The position numbers and the translations under genes are program-made. From Alphaproteobacteria bacterium (GTDB taxonomy: Bacteria; Pseudomonadota; Alphaproteobacteria; ATCC43930; CGMCC-115725), in the NCBI GenBank assembly GCA_018971215.1, contig JAGXBG010000004.1, forward strand, positions 1 through 35,593: a DNA stretch of 35,593 bases, read 5' to 3'. Positions 18,092 through 26,623 of this stretch are shown here, piece after piece. The notes under the pieces were generated by a model. That model saw only the letters and a program-made list of their open reading frames with translations. It searched no databases and was not told where the DNA came from. Position 1 is the stretch's first letter, and the number at the start of each line of letters is the position of its first letter.

Positions 18092-19093
18092 CTAGGCCGC
18101 CAGCCGCGCGATCAGCGGCGCGAAGAAATTGGCGATCATCGCCTTGACCTTCGCCGGATCGGCGATCTGGTTGACTGCCGCGCGGAACTCGGCCGAACCC
18201 GGCAATCCTTTCGAGTACCAGCCGATATGCTTGCGCGCCATGCGCACGCCAGTGTCAGCGCCGTAATGCGTCAGCATATCGTCGTAATGCCGCAGCACGA
18301 CATCGCGCTGCTCCGCCATCGACGGATCGGGCAGCCGTTCGCCAGTCTTGAGGAAATGAATCACCTGGCGCACGAACCACGGCCGGCCGTAAGCGCCGCG
18401 GCCGATCATCACGCCGTCGGCGTTGGACAGCGCGAGCGCGTCGCGCGCGTCGTCGAGCGTCGCGATGTCGCCGTTGGCGACCACGGGAATACGCACGGCT
18501 TCCTTCACCGCGCGGATGAAATTCCAGTCGGCCTTGCCGTCGTAGAATTGACAGCGGGTGCGGCCGTGCACCGTGATCATGCGGATGCCGGATTGCTCGG
18601 CAATGCGCGCGAGCGTCGGCGCGTTGCGGTTGTTGTCGTCCCAACCGGTGCGCATCTTGAGCGTCACCGGCAGGTCGACCGCCTTCACCGTCGCTTCGAG
18701 GATGCGCGTGGCGTGCCGCTCGTCGCGCATTAGCGCCGAGCCAGCGTGGCCGTTGACCACCTTCTTCACCGGGCAGCCGAAATTGATGTCGATGATCCGC
18801 GCGCCGCGGTCGGCGTTGAGCTTTGCCGCCTCGGCCATCACCTGCGGCTCGCAGCCGGCGAGCTGTACTGCCATCGGCTGCTCATCCGATTCGTTCTGCG
18901 CCATGACTAGCGAGCGCCGGGTTTCCCGGATCATCGCTTCGCTGGCGATCATTTCCGAGACCACGAGTCCGGCACCGAAGCCTTTGACTAGGCGGCGGAA
19001 CGGCAGGTCGCTGACGCCCGACATCGGCGCCAGGAATACCGGCTCGGCGACGGGGACCGGGCCGATCTCAATGGGTTCCAAGTTTCTGCTCAT
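18092..19093 (-). CDS. dusB: tRNA-dihydrouridine synthase DusB (NifR3)
   Basis: The protein has 333 residues. An FMN-binding TIM barrel begins FLAPMSGVSDLPFRRL; the catalytic Cys107 is in NFGCPVKKV, followed by KMRTGW, HGRTR and the phosphate-binding VMIGRGAYGRPW. It reduces uridine to dihydrouridine in the D-loop of tRNAs. As the first gene of the dusB-ntrBC operon it corresponds to the gene once named nifR3. Confidence 0.95.
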   Translation of the reverse strand: MSRNLEPIEIGPVPVAEPVFLAPMSGVSDLPFRRLVKGFGAGLVVSEMIASEAMIRETRRSLVMAQNESDEQPMAVQLAGCEPQVMAEAAKLNADRGARIIDINFGCPVKKVVNGHAGSALMRDERHATRILEATVKAVDLPVTLKMRTGWDDNNRNAPTLARIAEQSGIRMITVHGRTRCQFYDGKADWNFIRAVKEAVRIPVVANGDIATLDDARDALALSNADGVMIGRGAYGRPWFVRQVIHFLKTGERLPDPSMAEQRDVVLRHYDDMLTHYGADTGVRMARKHIGWYSKGLPGSAEFRAAVNQIADPAKVKAMIANFFAPLIARLAA

Positions 19094-19127
19094 TTTGTAT
19101 GCAAATTACATTGATGCATAAGAATTG

Positions 19128-19143
19128 AGCATAGGATACCCCA
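19128..19143 (-). promoter_or_regulatory. Weak sigma-54-like promoter candidate before dusB-ntrBC
   Basis: On the minus strand TGGGGTATCCTATGCT has the invariant GG and GC dinucleotides at the spacing of -24/-12 promoters, 35 bases before the dusB start. The rest of the match is poor (no CAC after TGG, ATGC rather than TTGC). The surrounding bases are AT-rich and hold an ATGCA...TGCAT inverted repeat at about 19099-19119. Confidence 0.2.
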
Positions 19144-19351
19144 ACGTTTGTGCGATGCAATAAGAATCGCGTCGCAGTTCATGACGGCGGCCTGTTGCGA
19201 TTACACCGTATGGCCGACAGGTTTCGGTCTTCTCTCCGGACGCCGGCACACCTTAACCAGCGCAAGGTTGATACGCGCGCGACGATTATCTCTAGCGCGG
19301 CACGATTTCTCGCTCGCGCGGTTTTCGTCGCAGCGAAAAAAGCCGCCTGCC

Positions 19352-19380
19352 TTGGCAACGCCGCAACGGTGGTCTAGGGT
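19352..19380 (+). promoter_or_regulatory. Candidate promoter for ispDF-pgpA-cinA
   Basis: TTGGCA, 17 bases, then TAGGGT ends 9 bases before the ispDF ATG, which would give a very short or absent leader. The -10 match is weak. The 296-base gap between dusB and ispDF otherwise holds no credible gene. Confidence 0.3.
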
Positions 19381-19389
19381 CGCGCCGCC

Positions 19390-20544
19390 ATGCCGTCCTG
19401 CATCGCGCTGGTGGTTGCGGCCGGTCGCGGCACGCGGCTCGGCGCCGAACTCCCGAAGCAATATCTGTCCCTCGCCGGACAACCGTTACTGCGTCATTCG
19501 CTGACGACGCTCGCGGCGCATCCCGGAATCGACCGCGTGCGCGTGGTCTACAATCCCGACGACACGGCGCATTACGCCCGCGCCAGCGCCGGACTCGATC
19601 TGTTGCCGCCGGTTGCCGGCGGCGCGGCGCGGCAGGATTCGGTGCGGCTCGGCCTCGAGAGTCTTGCCGAACTCGCGCCCGAACGCGTGCTGATCCACGA
19701 CGGTGCGCGTCCGTTTCTCGACCGCGGCACCATCGACCGCGTGCTCGCGGCGCTGGCCGATGCGTCGGCCGCGGTGCCGGCGCTCAAGCTCGCCGACACC
19801 ATCAAGCGCGCCGACGACGGCCGCGTGCTCGAAACCGTCGATCGCGCCCAGCTCTGGCGCGCGCAAACGCCGCAAGGCTTCCGTTATCGCGACATCCTTG
19901 CCGCGCATCGCGCCGCCAAAGGCATGGACTTGCCCGACGACGCCGCGGTGGCCGAGCGCGCCGGTCTCGCCGTGCGGCTGGTCGCCGGCGGCGAAGACAA
20001 TATCAAGGTGACGACGCCGGAAGACCTTGCCCGGGCGGAGCGCTGGGCGGCCGCGCGTCTCGGCGACGTGCGCACCGGCCAGGGATTCGACGTGCATGCC
20101 TTCGGTCCGGGCGACCATGTCTGGTTGTGCGGAATCAAGGTGCAGCACGACCATGGTCTTGTCGGACACAGCGACGCCGATTGCGGCTTGCATGCGCTGA
20201 CGGACGCCATTCTCGGTGCGCTCGGCGCCGGCGACATCGGCGTTCATTTCCCGCCGAGCGATCCGCAGTGGCGCGGCGCGCCATCGCATCGCTTCCTGCG
20301 TCATGCGGCGGATCTCGTCGCCAAGGCCGGCGGCGGCATCGCCCATGTCGACGTCACGCTGATCTGCGAAAGCCCGAAAGTCGGGCCGCACCGCGCCGCC
20401 ATGGTCGCGCGCATCGCCGAAATCCTCGCGCTCGATGCGACGCGCGTCAGCGTCAAGGCGACGACCACCGAGCGCCTGGGCTTCACCGGCCGCGGCGAAG
20501 GCATCGCGGCGCAGGCCGTGGCGACGCTGCGCCTGCCGCTCTGA
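19390..20544 (+). CDS. ispDF: Bifunctional IspD/IspF enzyme of the MEP isoprenoid pathway
   Basis: The protein has 384 residues in two domains. Residues 1 to about 225 are the cytidylyltransferase Isp[40 protein letters not shown], then the LADTIKR and KVTTPEDL blocks. Residues from about 228 are the cyclodiphosphate synthase Isp[14 protein letters not shown], the zinc-site [28 protein letters not shown] and the final [20 protein letters not shown]. The two activities flank IspE in the pathway; fusion of the genes is typical of alphaproteobacteria and some epsilonproteobacteria. Confidence 0.97.
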   Translation: MPSCIALVVAAGRGTRLGAELPKQYLSLAGQPLLRHSLTTLAAHPGIDRVRVVYNPDDTAHYARASAGLDLLPPVAGGAARQDSVRLGLESLAELAPERVLIHDGARPFLDRGTIDRVLAALADASAAVPALKLADTIKRADDGRVLETVDRAQLWRAQTPQGFRYRDILAAHRAAKGMDLPDDAAVAERAGLAVRLVAGGEDNIKVTTPEDLARAERWAAARLGDVRTGQGFDVHAFGPGDHVWLCGIKVQHDHGLVGHSDADCGLHALTDAILGALGAGDIGVHFPPSDPQWRGAPSHRFLRHAADLVAKAGGGIAHVDVTLICESPKVGPHRAAMVARIAEILALDATRVSVKATTTERLGFTGRGEGIAAQAVATLRLPL

Positions 20545-20548
20545 TCCG

Positions 20549-21028
20549 ATGCCGCGCGAGCCGCTGCCTTTTTCGCATCCGGCGGTTTGGCTTTCGACCT
20601 GGTTCGGCTGCGGCTTGGCGCCATTCGCGCGCGGCACCTGGGGTTCGTTGGCGGCGTTGCCGTTGGCCGCGGTCAGTGTCTGGCTCGGCGGACCCCTGCT
20701 CCTCGTCGTCGTCGCGGCGCTCGTACTGGCCATCGGCATTCGCGCAACGGACGTCTACGCGCACGCGATCGACCTCAAGGATCCCGACGAAGCCGTGATC
20801 GACGAGGTCGCCGGCCAGTGCTTGACGCTCCTCGTCGTGCCGCTGGCGCCCCTGCCCTATCTCGCCGGATTTCTGCTGTTCCGCTTCTTCGATGTCGCCA
20901 AGCCGTTTCCGATCCGCTGGCTCGAGCGCAATCTGCCGGGCGGCTGGGGCATCATGCTCGACGATACCGGCGCGGCGATCTACGCCATGGTCGTCTACCT
21001 GGTCGGGAGTCATTTTCTTGGCACCTGA
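20549..21028 (+). CDS. pgpA: Phosphatidylglycerophosphatase A
   Basis: This integral membrane phosphatase of phosphatidylglycerol synthesis has 159 residues. Family motifs are GCGLAPFARGTWGSLAALP, the DEAVIDEVAGQ metal/active-site block, FRFFDVAKPFPIRWLER and MLDDTGAAIYA. Several hydrophobic stretches agree with a membrane protein. ATG 20549 lies 4 bases after the ispDF stop; the longer frame is a reading through ispDF. It overlaps the cinA start by 11 bases. Confidence 0.94.
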   Translation: MPREPLPFSHPAVWLSTWFGCGLAPFARGTWGSLAALPLAAVSVWLGGPLLLVVVAALVLAIGIRATDVYAHAIDLKDPDEAVIDEVAGQCLTLLVVPLAPLPYLAGFLLFRFFDVAKPFPIRWLERNLPGGWGIMLDDTGAAIYAMVVYLVGSHFLGT

Positions 21029-21509
21029 CAGCGTCGGCGTCTTGGCCGCGCGCGTGCTCGAGGCGTGTCGCGCGCGGCAGTGGCTGGTCGGCGTCGCCGA
21101 ATCCTGCACCGGCGGATTGGTCGCGGCGGCGCTCACCGACATTCCGGGCTCGTCCGACGTCGTCGATCGCGGCTTCGTCACCTATTCCGACCGCGCCAAA
21201 GCCGAACTGCTCGGCGTGCCGGTGCCGATCCTGGTCACGCACGGCGCAGTCAGTCGCGAAACCGCCGCAGCGATGGCGCAGGGCGTGTTGGCGAAATCGA
21301 AAGTGGATCTGGCGGTGGCGGTGACCGGGATTGCCGGTCCGGGCGGCGGCAGCGCGGAGAAGCCGGTCGGCCTGGTGTGGTTCGCGGTGGCGAGCCGCGG
21401 ACGCGAACCGCGCGTCGAGCGGCAAGTTTTCGCCGGCGACCGTGGGGCGGTGCGTGCGGCGGCGACACGGCGGGCGCTCGAGCTTCTGGCCGAGGCCGCC
21501 GCTTCCTAG
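21018..21509 (+). CDS. pncC: CinA C-terminal domain protein (nicotinamide-nucleotide amidase)
   Basis: The protein has 163 residues and consists only of the CinA C-terminal/PncC domain: VAESCTGGLVAAALTDIPGSS, FVTYSDRAKAELLGV and TGIAGPGGGSAEKPVGLVW. The family deamidates nicotinamide mononucleotide in NAD recycling. The TTG at 21018 is chosen as start because GGGAG lies 8 bases upstream and the conserved domain begins shortly after; it overlaps pgpA by 11 bases. The ispDF-pgpA-cinA order is usual for the class. Confidence 0.9.
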   Translation: MAPDSVGVLAARVLEACRARQWLVGVAESCTGGLVAAALTDIPGSSDVVDRGFVTYSDRAKAELLGVPVPILVTHGAVSRETAAAMAQGVLAKSKVDLAVAVTGIAGPGGGSAEKPVGLVWFAVASRGREPRVERQVFAGDRGAVRAAATRRALELLAEAAAS

Positions 21510-21513
21510 CCGA

Positions 21514-21765
21514 TCAGGCGGGTTCCGGCGCCGCGACGACGATGTCGACCAACCGGTCGGTTCGCCGCGTCTTCTGCATCTCGTCGAGAGCGGCGCGGAA
21601 GATGCGGGCGATGCGTTCGTCGTTCACCGCCACGGTCTGCGTCTTGCCGTTGGTCGCGGTGCGGATGGTCGCCGGGCCCAGGCGATTGACCGCCAGCATG
21701 GTCAGCAGCACCGGATCGATGTCCTCCCGCGTTTCGGCGGGGTCGAGTTGCACGATGTCGAGCAT
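21514..21765 (-). CDS. Conserved-looking 83-residue protein of unknown function
   Basis: A GAGG sequence 7 bases upstream supports the ATG. The protein is soluble, mixed alpha/beta in appearance, without signal peptide or known motif: MLDIVQLDPAETREDIDPVL at the start, then an RTATNGKTQTVAVNDERIARI segment that could form two strands and a helix. It converges with cinA (4 bases between the stops) and lies after the MFS gene on the same strand. I do not recognise it. Confidence 0.6.
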   Translation of the reverse strand: MLDIVQLDPAETREDIDPVLLTMLAVNRLGPATIRTATNGKTQTVAVNDERIARIFRAALDEMQKTRRTDRLVDIVVAAPEPA

Positions 21766-21834
21766 GAATCCTCGGTAATGGTTCGCAACTCCGCCTCTCT
21801 ACGCGTCGAAAGCTGCCGGAATGTTGCGTCCCCA

Positions 21835-21856
21835 TGACGGTTCGGTGAAACCGTCA
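21835..21856. repeat. 8-base perfect inverted repeat
   Basis: TGACGGTT-CGGTGA-AACCGTCA lies between the end of the MFS gene and the start of the 83-residue gene. It could be a terminator stem for the MFS transcript (but no T-tract follows) or an operator for the small gene. Confidence 0.4.
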
Positions 21857-21907
21857 CCAATTCTTGTGCGTCGGTCGAGTCGCGTGCGCGAAACGTTGGT
21901 GTACCGC

Positions 21908-23203
21908 TCAGGCGCCAAGCGCGACAGATTCGGGACCACGCGCCGCGCGCGTGCCGCGACCGATCCACAGCACGGCAATCGCGGCCACGATACAAAGCAT
22001 GCCCGAAATCATCACGGGCGGACCATAGCTGCCCAAGGCGGCGCGCATCGCGCCGGCGACCAGCGCGATGCTGGCCGCGCCCAGCTGATGACCGACAAAT
22101 ATCCAGCCGAAGATCACCGGCGCCGTCTGCTTGCCGAACGCATCGGTCGCCAGACGCACGGTCGGCGGCACGGTCGCCAGCCAATCGAGGCCGTAGAACA
22201 TCGCGAAGATCGACAGCGTCACGGCGTTGAAGCCCGAGAACGGCAGATAGAGGAGCGACAGGCCACGCAGCCCGTAATACCAGAACAACAACACGCGGCT
22301 GTCGTAGCGGTCGGTGAGCCAGCCCGAGAGCGTCGTGCCGGCGAGATCGAACATGCCCATCAGCGCCAGCAGGCTGGCGGCGTGCACTTCGGGAATGCCC
22401 TGGTCGAGACAATAGGAGATCAGGTGCGTGCCGATCAGGCCGTTGGTGCTGGCGCCGCAGACGAAGAAGCTGGCGAACAGCAGCCAGAAGTCGCGCGACT
22501 GGGCGCCGACGCCGAGCGCGCCGAACGCGACGCCGATCGGATTGGAAGCCGGAGGCGCGGTCGGCGGCTGATCGACTTTGGCGCCGTAAGCCGCTGCACC
22601 GACGTCGCGCGGCTGTTCCGGCAGCAACAGCCAGACCAGCGGCACGATCGCCGCAGCGGCCGCGCCCACGATCCACGCGACCGCGCGCCAGCCGCCGTGA
22701 TCGACGACCCATCCCAACATCGGCAGGAAGACGAGCTGGCCGGTGGCGCTCGATGCCGAAAAGATACCCATGACGAGACCGCGGTGCGTCGTGAACCAGC
22801 GGTTCGCGACCGTCGCGCCCATGACCAGCGCGATCATGCCGGAGCCAAACCCGACCAGCACGCCCCAGGTGAGAATGAGCTGCCACGACGCGGTCATTGC
22901 CGTGCTGGCCGCGACGCTGGCGGCGAGCAGCACCAGACCGCCCACGACGGTGCGACGAACGCCGATGCTTTGCATCAGCGCCGCCGCGAACGGTCCCATC
23001 AATCCGTAGAGCAACAGGTTGATCGCGATCGCCAGCGAGATCGTCGCGCGGCTCCAGCCGAAGGCGTCTTGCAACGGCACGATGAGAACTCCCGGCGTCG
23101 CGCGTATACCGGCCGCCGCCAACAGGGCAACGAACACCACGCCGACGACGATCCAGCCGTAATGGAACCGCCCGGCGACTAAACGCGCGAATACCATCGA
23201 CAT
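21908..23203 (-). CDS. MFS transporter (monocarboxylate/oxalate-formate antiporter-like)
   Basis: The protein has 431 residues and twelve likely membrane segments. The start FHYGWIVVGVVFVALLAAAG and the GFGWSRATISLAI-like segment (here DAFGWSRATISLAIAINLL) are typical of the branch that includes oxalate/formate antiporters and monocarboxylate transporters. The central loop LPEQPRDVGAAAYGAKVDQP divides the two halves. It is transcribed away from the adjacent TetR gene, with palindromic operators between them, so TetR probably represses it. The substrate is unknown. ATG 23203 is used; ATG 23197 is also possible. Confidence 0.87.
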   Translation of the reverse strand: MSMVFARLVAGRFHYGWIVVGVVFVALLAAAGIRATPGVLIVPLQDAFGWSRATISLAIAINLLLYGLMGPFAAALMQSIGVRRTVVGGLVLLAASVAASTAMTASWQLILTWGVLVGFGSGMIALVMGATVANRWFTTHRGLVMGIFSASSATGQLVFLPMLGWVVDHGGWRAVAWIVGAAAAAIVPLVWLLLPEQPRDVGAAAYGAKVDQPPTAPPASNPIGVAFGALGVGAQSRDFWLLFASFFVCGASTNGLIGTHLISYCLDQGIPEVHAASLLALMGMFDLAGTTLSGWLTDRYDSRVLLFWYYGLRGLSLLYLPFSGFNAVTLSIFAMFYGLDWLATVPPTVRLATDAFGKQTAPVIFGWIFVGHQLGAASIALVAGAMRAALGSYGPPVMISGMLCIVAAIAVLWIGRGTRAARGPESVALGA

Positions 23204-23235
23204 TCTCTATAACCCCTGCGACGGCAGCGACCGTT

Positions 23236-23281
23236 GAGACAGATCTGTCTCTTGTCTTGACAAGGTACAGACCGGTCTGTA
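23236..23281. promoter_or_regulatory. Stacked inverted repeats: TetR operator and tetR promoter
   Basis: Two perfect 16-base palindromes, GAGACAGATCTGTCTC (23236-23251) and TACAGACCGGTCTGTA (23266-23281), flank a third inverted repeat, CTTGTC-TT-GACAAG (23251-23264). Both palindromes share ACAGA...TCTGT half-sites. A plus-strand promoter TTGACA (23257-23262), 17 bases, TATCAG (23280-23285) places the second palindrome in the spacer and over the first bases of the -10. This is the layout of an autorepressing TetR gene; the first palindrome is better placed to control the divergent MFS gene. Confidence 0.75.
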
Positions 23282-23296
23282 TCAGGTCAAGTTGCG

Positions 23297-23959
23297 ATGC
23301 GCGCAACCCAGGCAGACGAAATCCTTCTGTCGGCGCCCGGTGCGGGTGCCGTCGCCTCGCCACGCGACCGGCTGCTGAACACGGCGAACGATCTTTTCTA
23401 CCGGCGCGGTATCCATACCGTCGGCATCGACGAGGTAATCGCAGCCGCCGGCGTCGCCAAGATGAGTCTCTATCGCAGTTTCCCGTCGAAGGACGAGTTG
23501 ATCGCGGCCTATCTCGCACGACGTTCGGGCCTCTATTGGGACTGGTGGGACCGCGTCGTCGCGCGTCATCCCGGCAATCCGCTGCGACAGCTCCTGGCGC
23601 TGACCGCGTCGCTGCGCAAACGCGCGTTGCGCGCCAGCTACCGCGGCTGCCCGTTTACCAATGCGGCGTGCGAGTTTCCCGAACCCGACCATCCAGCGCG
23701 CCGGATCGCCGAAGCCAACAAACGGGAAATGCGGCGGCGCTTCCGGGCGCTTGCCAAGGCGGCCGGCGCACGATCGCCGGCTCGGCTCGCCGATCAGCTC
23801 ACGCTCTTGTTCGAAGGCGCCTATGCCAGCGTGCTGACCTTCGGCCATCGCGGACCGGCGCGCTCGGTGGTCGACGCCGCCGCCACGATGATCGACGCAC
23901 AGCTGGCGAAACCGGCCGACTCGGCCGTCAGGCGCTCGCGGTCGCGCGGCGCGCGCTGA
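23297..23959 (+). CDS. TetR/AcrR-family transcriptional regulator
   Basis: The protein has 220 residues. After a 20-residue leader the TetR helix-turn-helix domain reads PRDRLLNTANDLFYRRGIHT and DEVIAAAGVAKMSLYRSFPSK; the C-terminal ligand-binding domain has a CPFTNAACEFP segment with two cysteines, seen in other TetR_C subfamilies. It is divergent from the MFS gene and sits behind palindromic operators that it presumably binds. The end runs into a basic tail (AVRRSRSRGAR) and overlaps the convergent glycosyltransferase gene by 32 bases. Confidence 0.9.
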   Translation: MRATQADEILLSAPGAGAVASPRDRLLNTANDLFYRRGIHTVGIDEVIAAAGVAKMSLYRSFPSKDELIAAYLARRSGLYWDWWDRVVARHPGNPLRQLLALTASLRKRALRASYRGCPFTNAACEFPEPDHPARRIAEANKREMRRRFRALAKAAGARSPARLADQLTLLFEGAYASVLTFGHRGPARSVVDAAATMIDAQLAKPADSAVRRSRSRGAR

Positions 23960-25199
23960 AAATTCCGTCGAGCTGCGCCGGCAGATCGAAGATCGCGCGG
24001 TTCGGCTGCGCCGCGATCGCCCGGCGCATCGCCGCATGCCGTCCCGGCTCGTTTAACGCCGCAATCGCCGCGCACAATCCGTCCGCATTGCGGAACGACA
24101 GCGCCGCGCCGATCGCCTGCGCCCAGGTGGCGTTGTAGCGCTCCTGCGCCAAGAGCCGCGCCCCGACCTCGAGGATCATCGGCAGGCCCATCACCATCGC
24201 CTCGGAGATCGCGCCCGGTCCGGGCTTGCCAACGAAGAAATCGCTCGCCGCCATATGGCGCTCGATGGCGTCGGAAAAGCCGATAACATGCCGCGGCCGC
24301 TTGCCCGGCAGCGCCGCGATGTCATCGGCGGTCTCGCGATTGGTGCCGCAGACATAGATCATCTGCACCGGCAGATCGCTGGCTTCGATCGTCGCGGCGA
24401 AATCGAGCATGCGGTCGGCACCGCGGCCGCCGAACATCATCAGGCCGGTGAGCCGGTCGGGCGCCAAGCCCAGCGCCGCACGCGCAGTGGCCACGGTGGC
24501 CGGCGTCATCGTCTGCGTTAGGGCATGGAATTTCGGCGACAACATCAGGCCCTTGGCCGCGATGATCTGCTCAGGCGGCAAGCCGAACCGGCGCGCCTGC
24601 TCGCGGCATTTTTCCGTGCCGCAGACGACGTATTGATCAACATGCTGGATCCACGCGGCATGCATCGGTTCGCAGAAGTCGGTGACGATGGTGACGAATG
24701 GGATCGCGCCGCCGAGTTGGCGCAGGCTGCCCGCGACCGCCGCGTTGATCAACGGCATCACCGAGATGACCATGTCCGGCCGATTGGCGCGCAGATAGGC
24801 CGAAAGCTGCCGCACCACGAACGGTGAGCCGAGCCGGATGGCGACCGACGAGCCGGCCGCGATCACCGGCCACAGCAGGCGCGTATGGCCGCGGCGTAAC
24901 GCGTATTCGTTGTAGATGTCCGGCCCCGACATGCCGGTGAGCGCGCGGAACGGATCGAGTCCGGTGAGGATTTCGCGATAGACGTCGACGGCGTCGATTC
25001 GCCACGGCCGCACGGCGCCGAGATACTCGCGCAGCACGCGCGCGGTGGCGACGTGGCCGTAGCCGCTGTCCGTGTAGAGCACGAGAATACGCTTGGCTTC
25101 GCGCGCCGAATCCGCCGTCGCCAACTCGGCGGCAGGCAGCGCGCGGGGTGATTCGTCCTGGTCTCGGGCCGGCGCGCCGAAAAGCTGTAAATCAAGCAC
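23928..25199 (-). CDS. Glycosyltransferase of the MGDG synthase/MurG type (GT28)
   Basis: The protein has 423 residues from a GTG start. The MGDG-synthase-like N-terminal motif is ILVLYTDSGYGHVATARVLR near residue 37, followed by SVMPLINAAVAGSLRQLG and TIVTDFCEPMHAAWI. The C-terminal nucleotide-sugar half has MMFGGRGADRML, the YVCGTN strand and the KPGPGAISEAMVMGLPMIL donor-binding loop. Members transfer glucose or galactose to diacylglycerol; a glycolipid product at the inner membrane is therefore the best guess. No ribosome site is seen before the GTG, so the first 35 residues are uncertain. It is divergent from an MFS gene. Confidence 0.82.
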   Translation of the reverse strand: MLDLQLFGAPARDQDESPRALPAAELATADSAREAKRILVLYTDSGYGHVATARVLREYLGAVRPWRIDAVDVYREILTGLDPFRALTGMSGPDIYNEYALRRGHTRLLWPVIAAGSSVAIRLGSPFVVRQLSAYLRANRPDMVISVMPLINAAVAGSLRQLGGAIPFVTIVTDFCEPMHAAWIQHVDQYVVCGTEKCREQARRFGLPPEQIIAAKGLMLSPKFHALTQTMTPATVATARAALGLAPDRLTGLMMFGGRGADRMLDFAATIEASDLPVQMIYVCGTNRETADDIAALPGKRPRHVIGFSDAIERHMAASDFFVGKPGPGAISEAMVMGLPMILEVGARLLAQERYNATWAQAIGAALSFRNADGLCAAIAALNEPGRHAAMRRAIAAQPNRAIFDLPAQLDGIFSARRATASA

Positions 25200-25315
25200 G
25201 GGCGCGACTGTGGCGCAGGCGCGTTGCGGAATGATGGCGGTTTTGATTCAGGATGATGACGGATGACGATCGCTGCGCCACGACGACGCGGCCGTGCTAT
25301 ACGCTCGCGCCATCG

Positions 25316-26503
25316 ATGTTCTTCGCCAACCGCGCCGTCAATCGCCTCGCCGTCCACACCGCGCTTCAACAGTTGGCGTGGTGCATGTCTGGCGCGTTCT
25401 TCGGCGTCTATCTGCTGCGCGCCGGCATCGCGCCGTCGGTTTTGTTTCTCGCCAGCGCCGGCGTGCTGACGCTGCGGTTCGTGCTACGGCCGCTGGTGCT
25501 GCTGGTCGCGCCGCGCATCGGCCTGCGTTACACGCTGGTCATCGGCACATTGCTAACAGCGCTGCAATATCCGGCGGTCGGCTTGGTGCGCGGCGCCGAC
25601 GCGACATTGGCGCTGTTCTGCCTCATCGGCGCGCTGGCCGGCGTGTTTTATTGGCCGTGCTACCACACCTTCTTTGCCGCGCTCGGCGATCGCGAATATC
25701 GCGGCAGCCAGGTCGGCGTGCGCCAAGTTCTGATGGGCATCGCCGCGGTCGTCGGCCCTGCCGCCGGCGGCGTCATGCTGGCGCGCTTTGGACCTTGGGT
25801 CGCGTTCGGCACCGCCGCGGCGGCGCAAGCGCTCGCGGCCGTGCCGTTGTTCGCCGTGCACGAGCCACCGTTGGCGCAACGCTCGCCGCGCGGCGCCTAT
25901 GCCGCGTCGTGGAGCGGCGTCCGCTTGTTCGCCGCCGACGGCTGGATGCTCGCCGGCGCGGCGCTCGCCTGGGACATCACCATGTTCCGCGCGCTGCAAT
26001 CGCGCTTCGACCAGTTCGGCGGCGTGCTGGCGCTGGCGGCGCTGGCCGGCGCGCTCGGCAGCGTCGTGCTCGGCCGCTTTATCGATTTGGGCCATGCGCG
26101 TCGCGTCATCGCCTTCAACGCTGCCATGCTGTGCACCGGCGTCCTGCTGCGCACCTTCTGTGCGCTGACGCCGGCGGCGGTGATCTCCATCGCACTGATC
26201 ACGACGATGCTCGGCGGCATGTACGTGCCGGTGCTGATGACCGCGTTCTATAACGCGTCGAAAGCGTCGCCTTGCCCGTTCCGTTTCCAGTTCGCCGCCG
26301 AAGGCGGCTGGGATTTCGGCGGCGCGGGTGTCAGCGTCGCCGCGGCGCTGCTATGCGCGACCGGCGTGTCGCCGCAAGCCACCATCCTGTTGGCGCTGCC
26401 GGCGGTGCTGGCGCAGGCGTGGCTGCTGGCGCGCGTCTATCGCTTGCGGCCACCGACCGGACCAGCGCGCTTCGAAGCGGCGCCGTCGGCGCCATTGCCC
26501 TGA
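25316..26503 (+). CDS. MFS-fold membrane transporter, substrate unknown
   Basis: The protein has about 395 residues and a dozen hydrophobic segments. It begins FFANRAVNRLAVHTALQQLAWC, with a RxGxxRxxL-like loop (VAPRIGLRYTLVIGTLL) and a YWPCYHTFFAALGDREYRGSQVG segment after the fourth helix. The start is uncertain: ATG 25316 gives a normal N-terminus, while in-frame ATGs at 25253 and 25256 have AGG nearby and would add 20 residues. It is divergently arranged with the glycosyltransferase, so a role in moving or supplying a lipid or sugar is conceivable but not shown. Confidence 0.8.
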   Translation: MFFANRAVNRLAVHTALQQLAWCMSGAFFGVYLLRAGIAPSVLFLASAGVLTLRFVLRPLVLLVAPRIGLRYTLVIGTLLTALQYPAVGLVRGADATLALFCLIGALAGVFYWPCYHTFFAALGDREYRGSQVGVRQVLMGIAAVVGPAAGGVMLARFGPWVAFGTAAAAQALAAVPLFAVHEPPLAQRSPRGAYAASWSGVRLFAADGWMLAGAALAWDITMFRALQSRFDQFGGVLALAALAGALGSVVLGRFIDLGHARRVIAFNAAMLCTGVLLRTFCALTPAAVISIALITTMLGGMYVPVLMTAFYNASKASPCPFRFQFAAEGGWDFGGAGVSVAAALLCATGVSPQATILLALPAVLAQAWLLARVYRLRPPTGPARFEAAPSAPLP

Positions 26504-26623
26504 CTGACGCGCCGCGTCGGCATGACGCGGGTCGATATGCGGCAACGCCGGGGCGGATTTGCGCGGCGATCAACGAGGCGCGCGGCGGACGCGACGAAAA
26601 CGAATGAATCTACCGGCGTCGGA

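Noticed and set aside
21766-23519. Long minus-strand frame spanning the MFS and tetR region
   Set aside because: Low-complexity Arg-rich translation, in conflict with the MFS gene, which has clear membrane segments.
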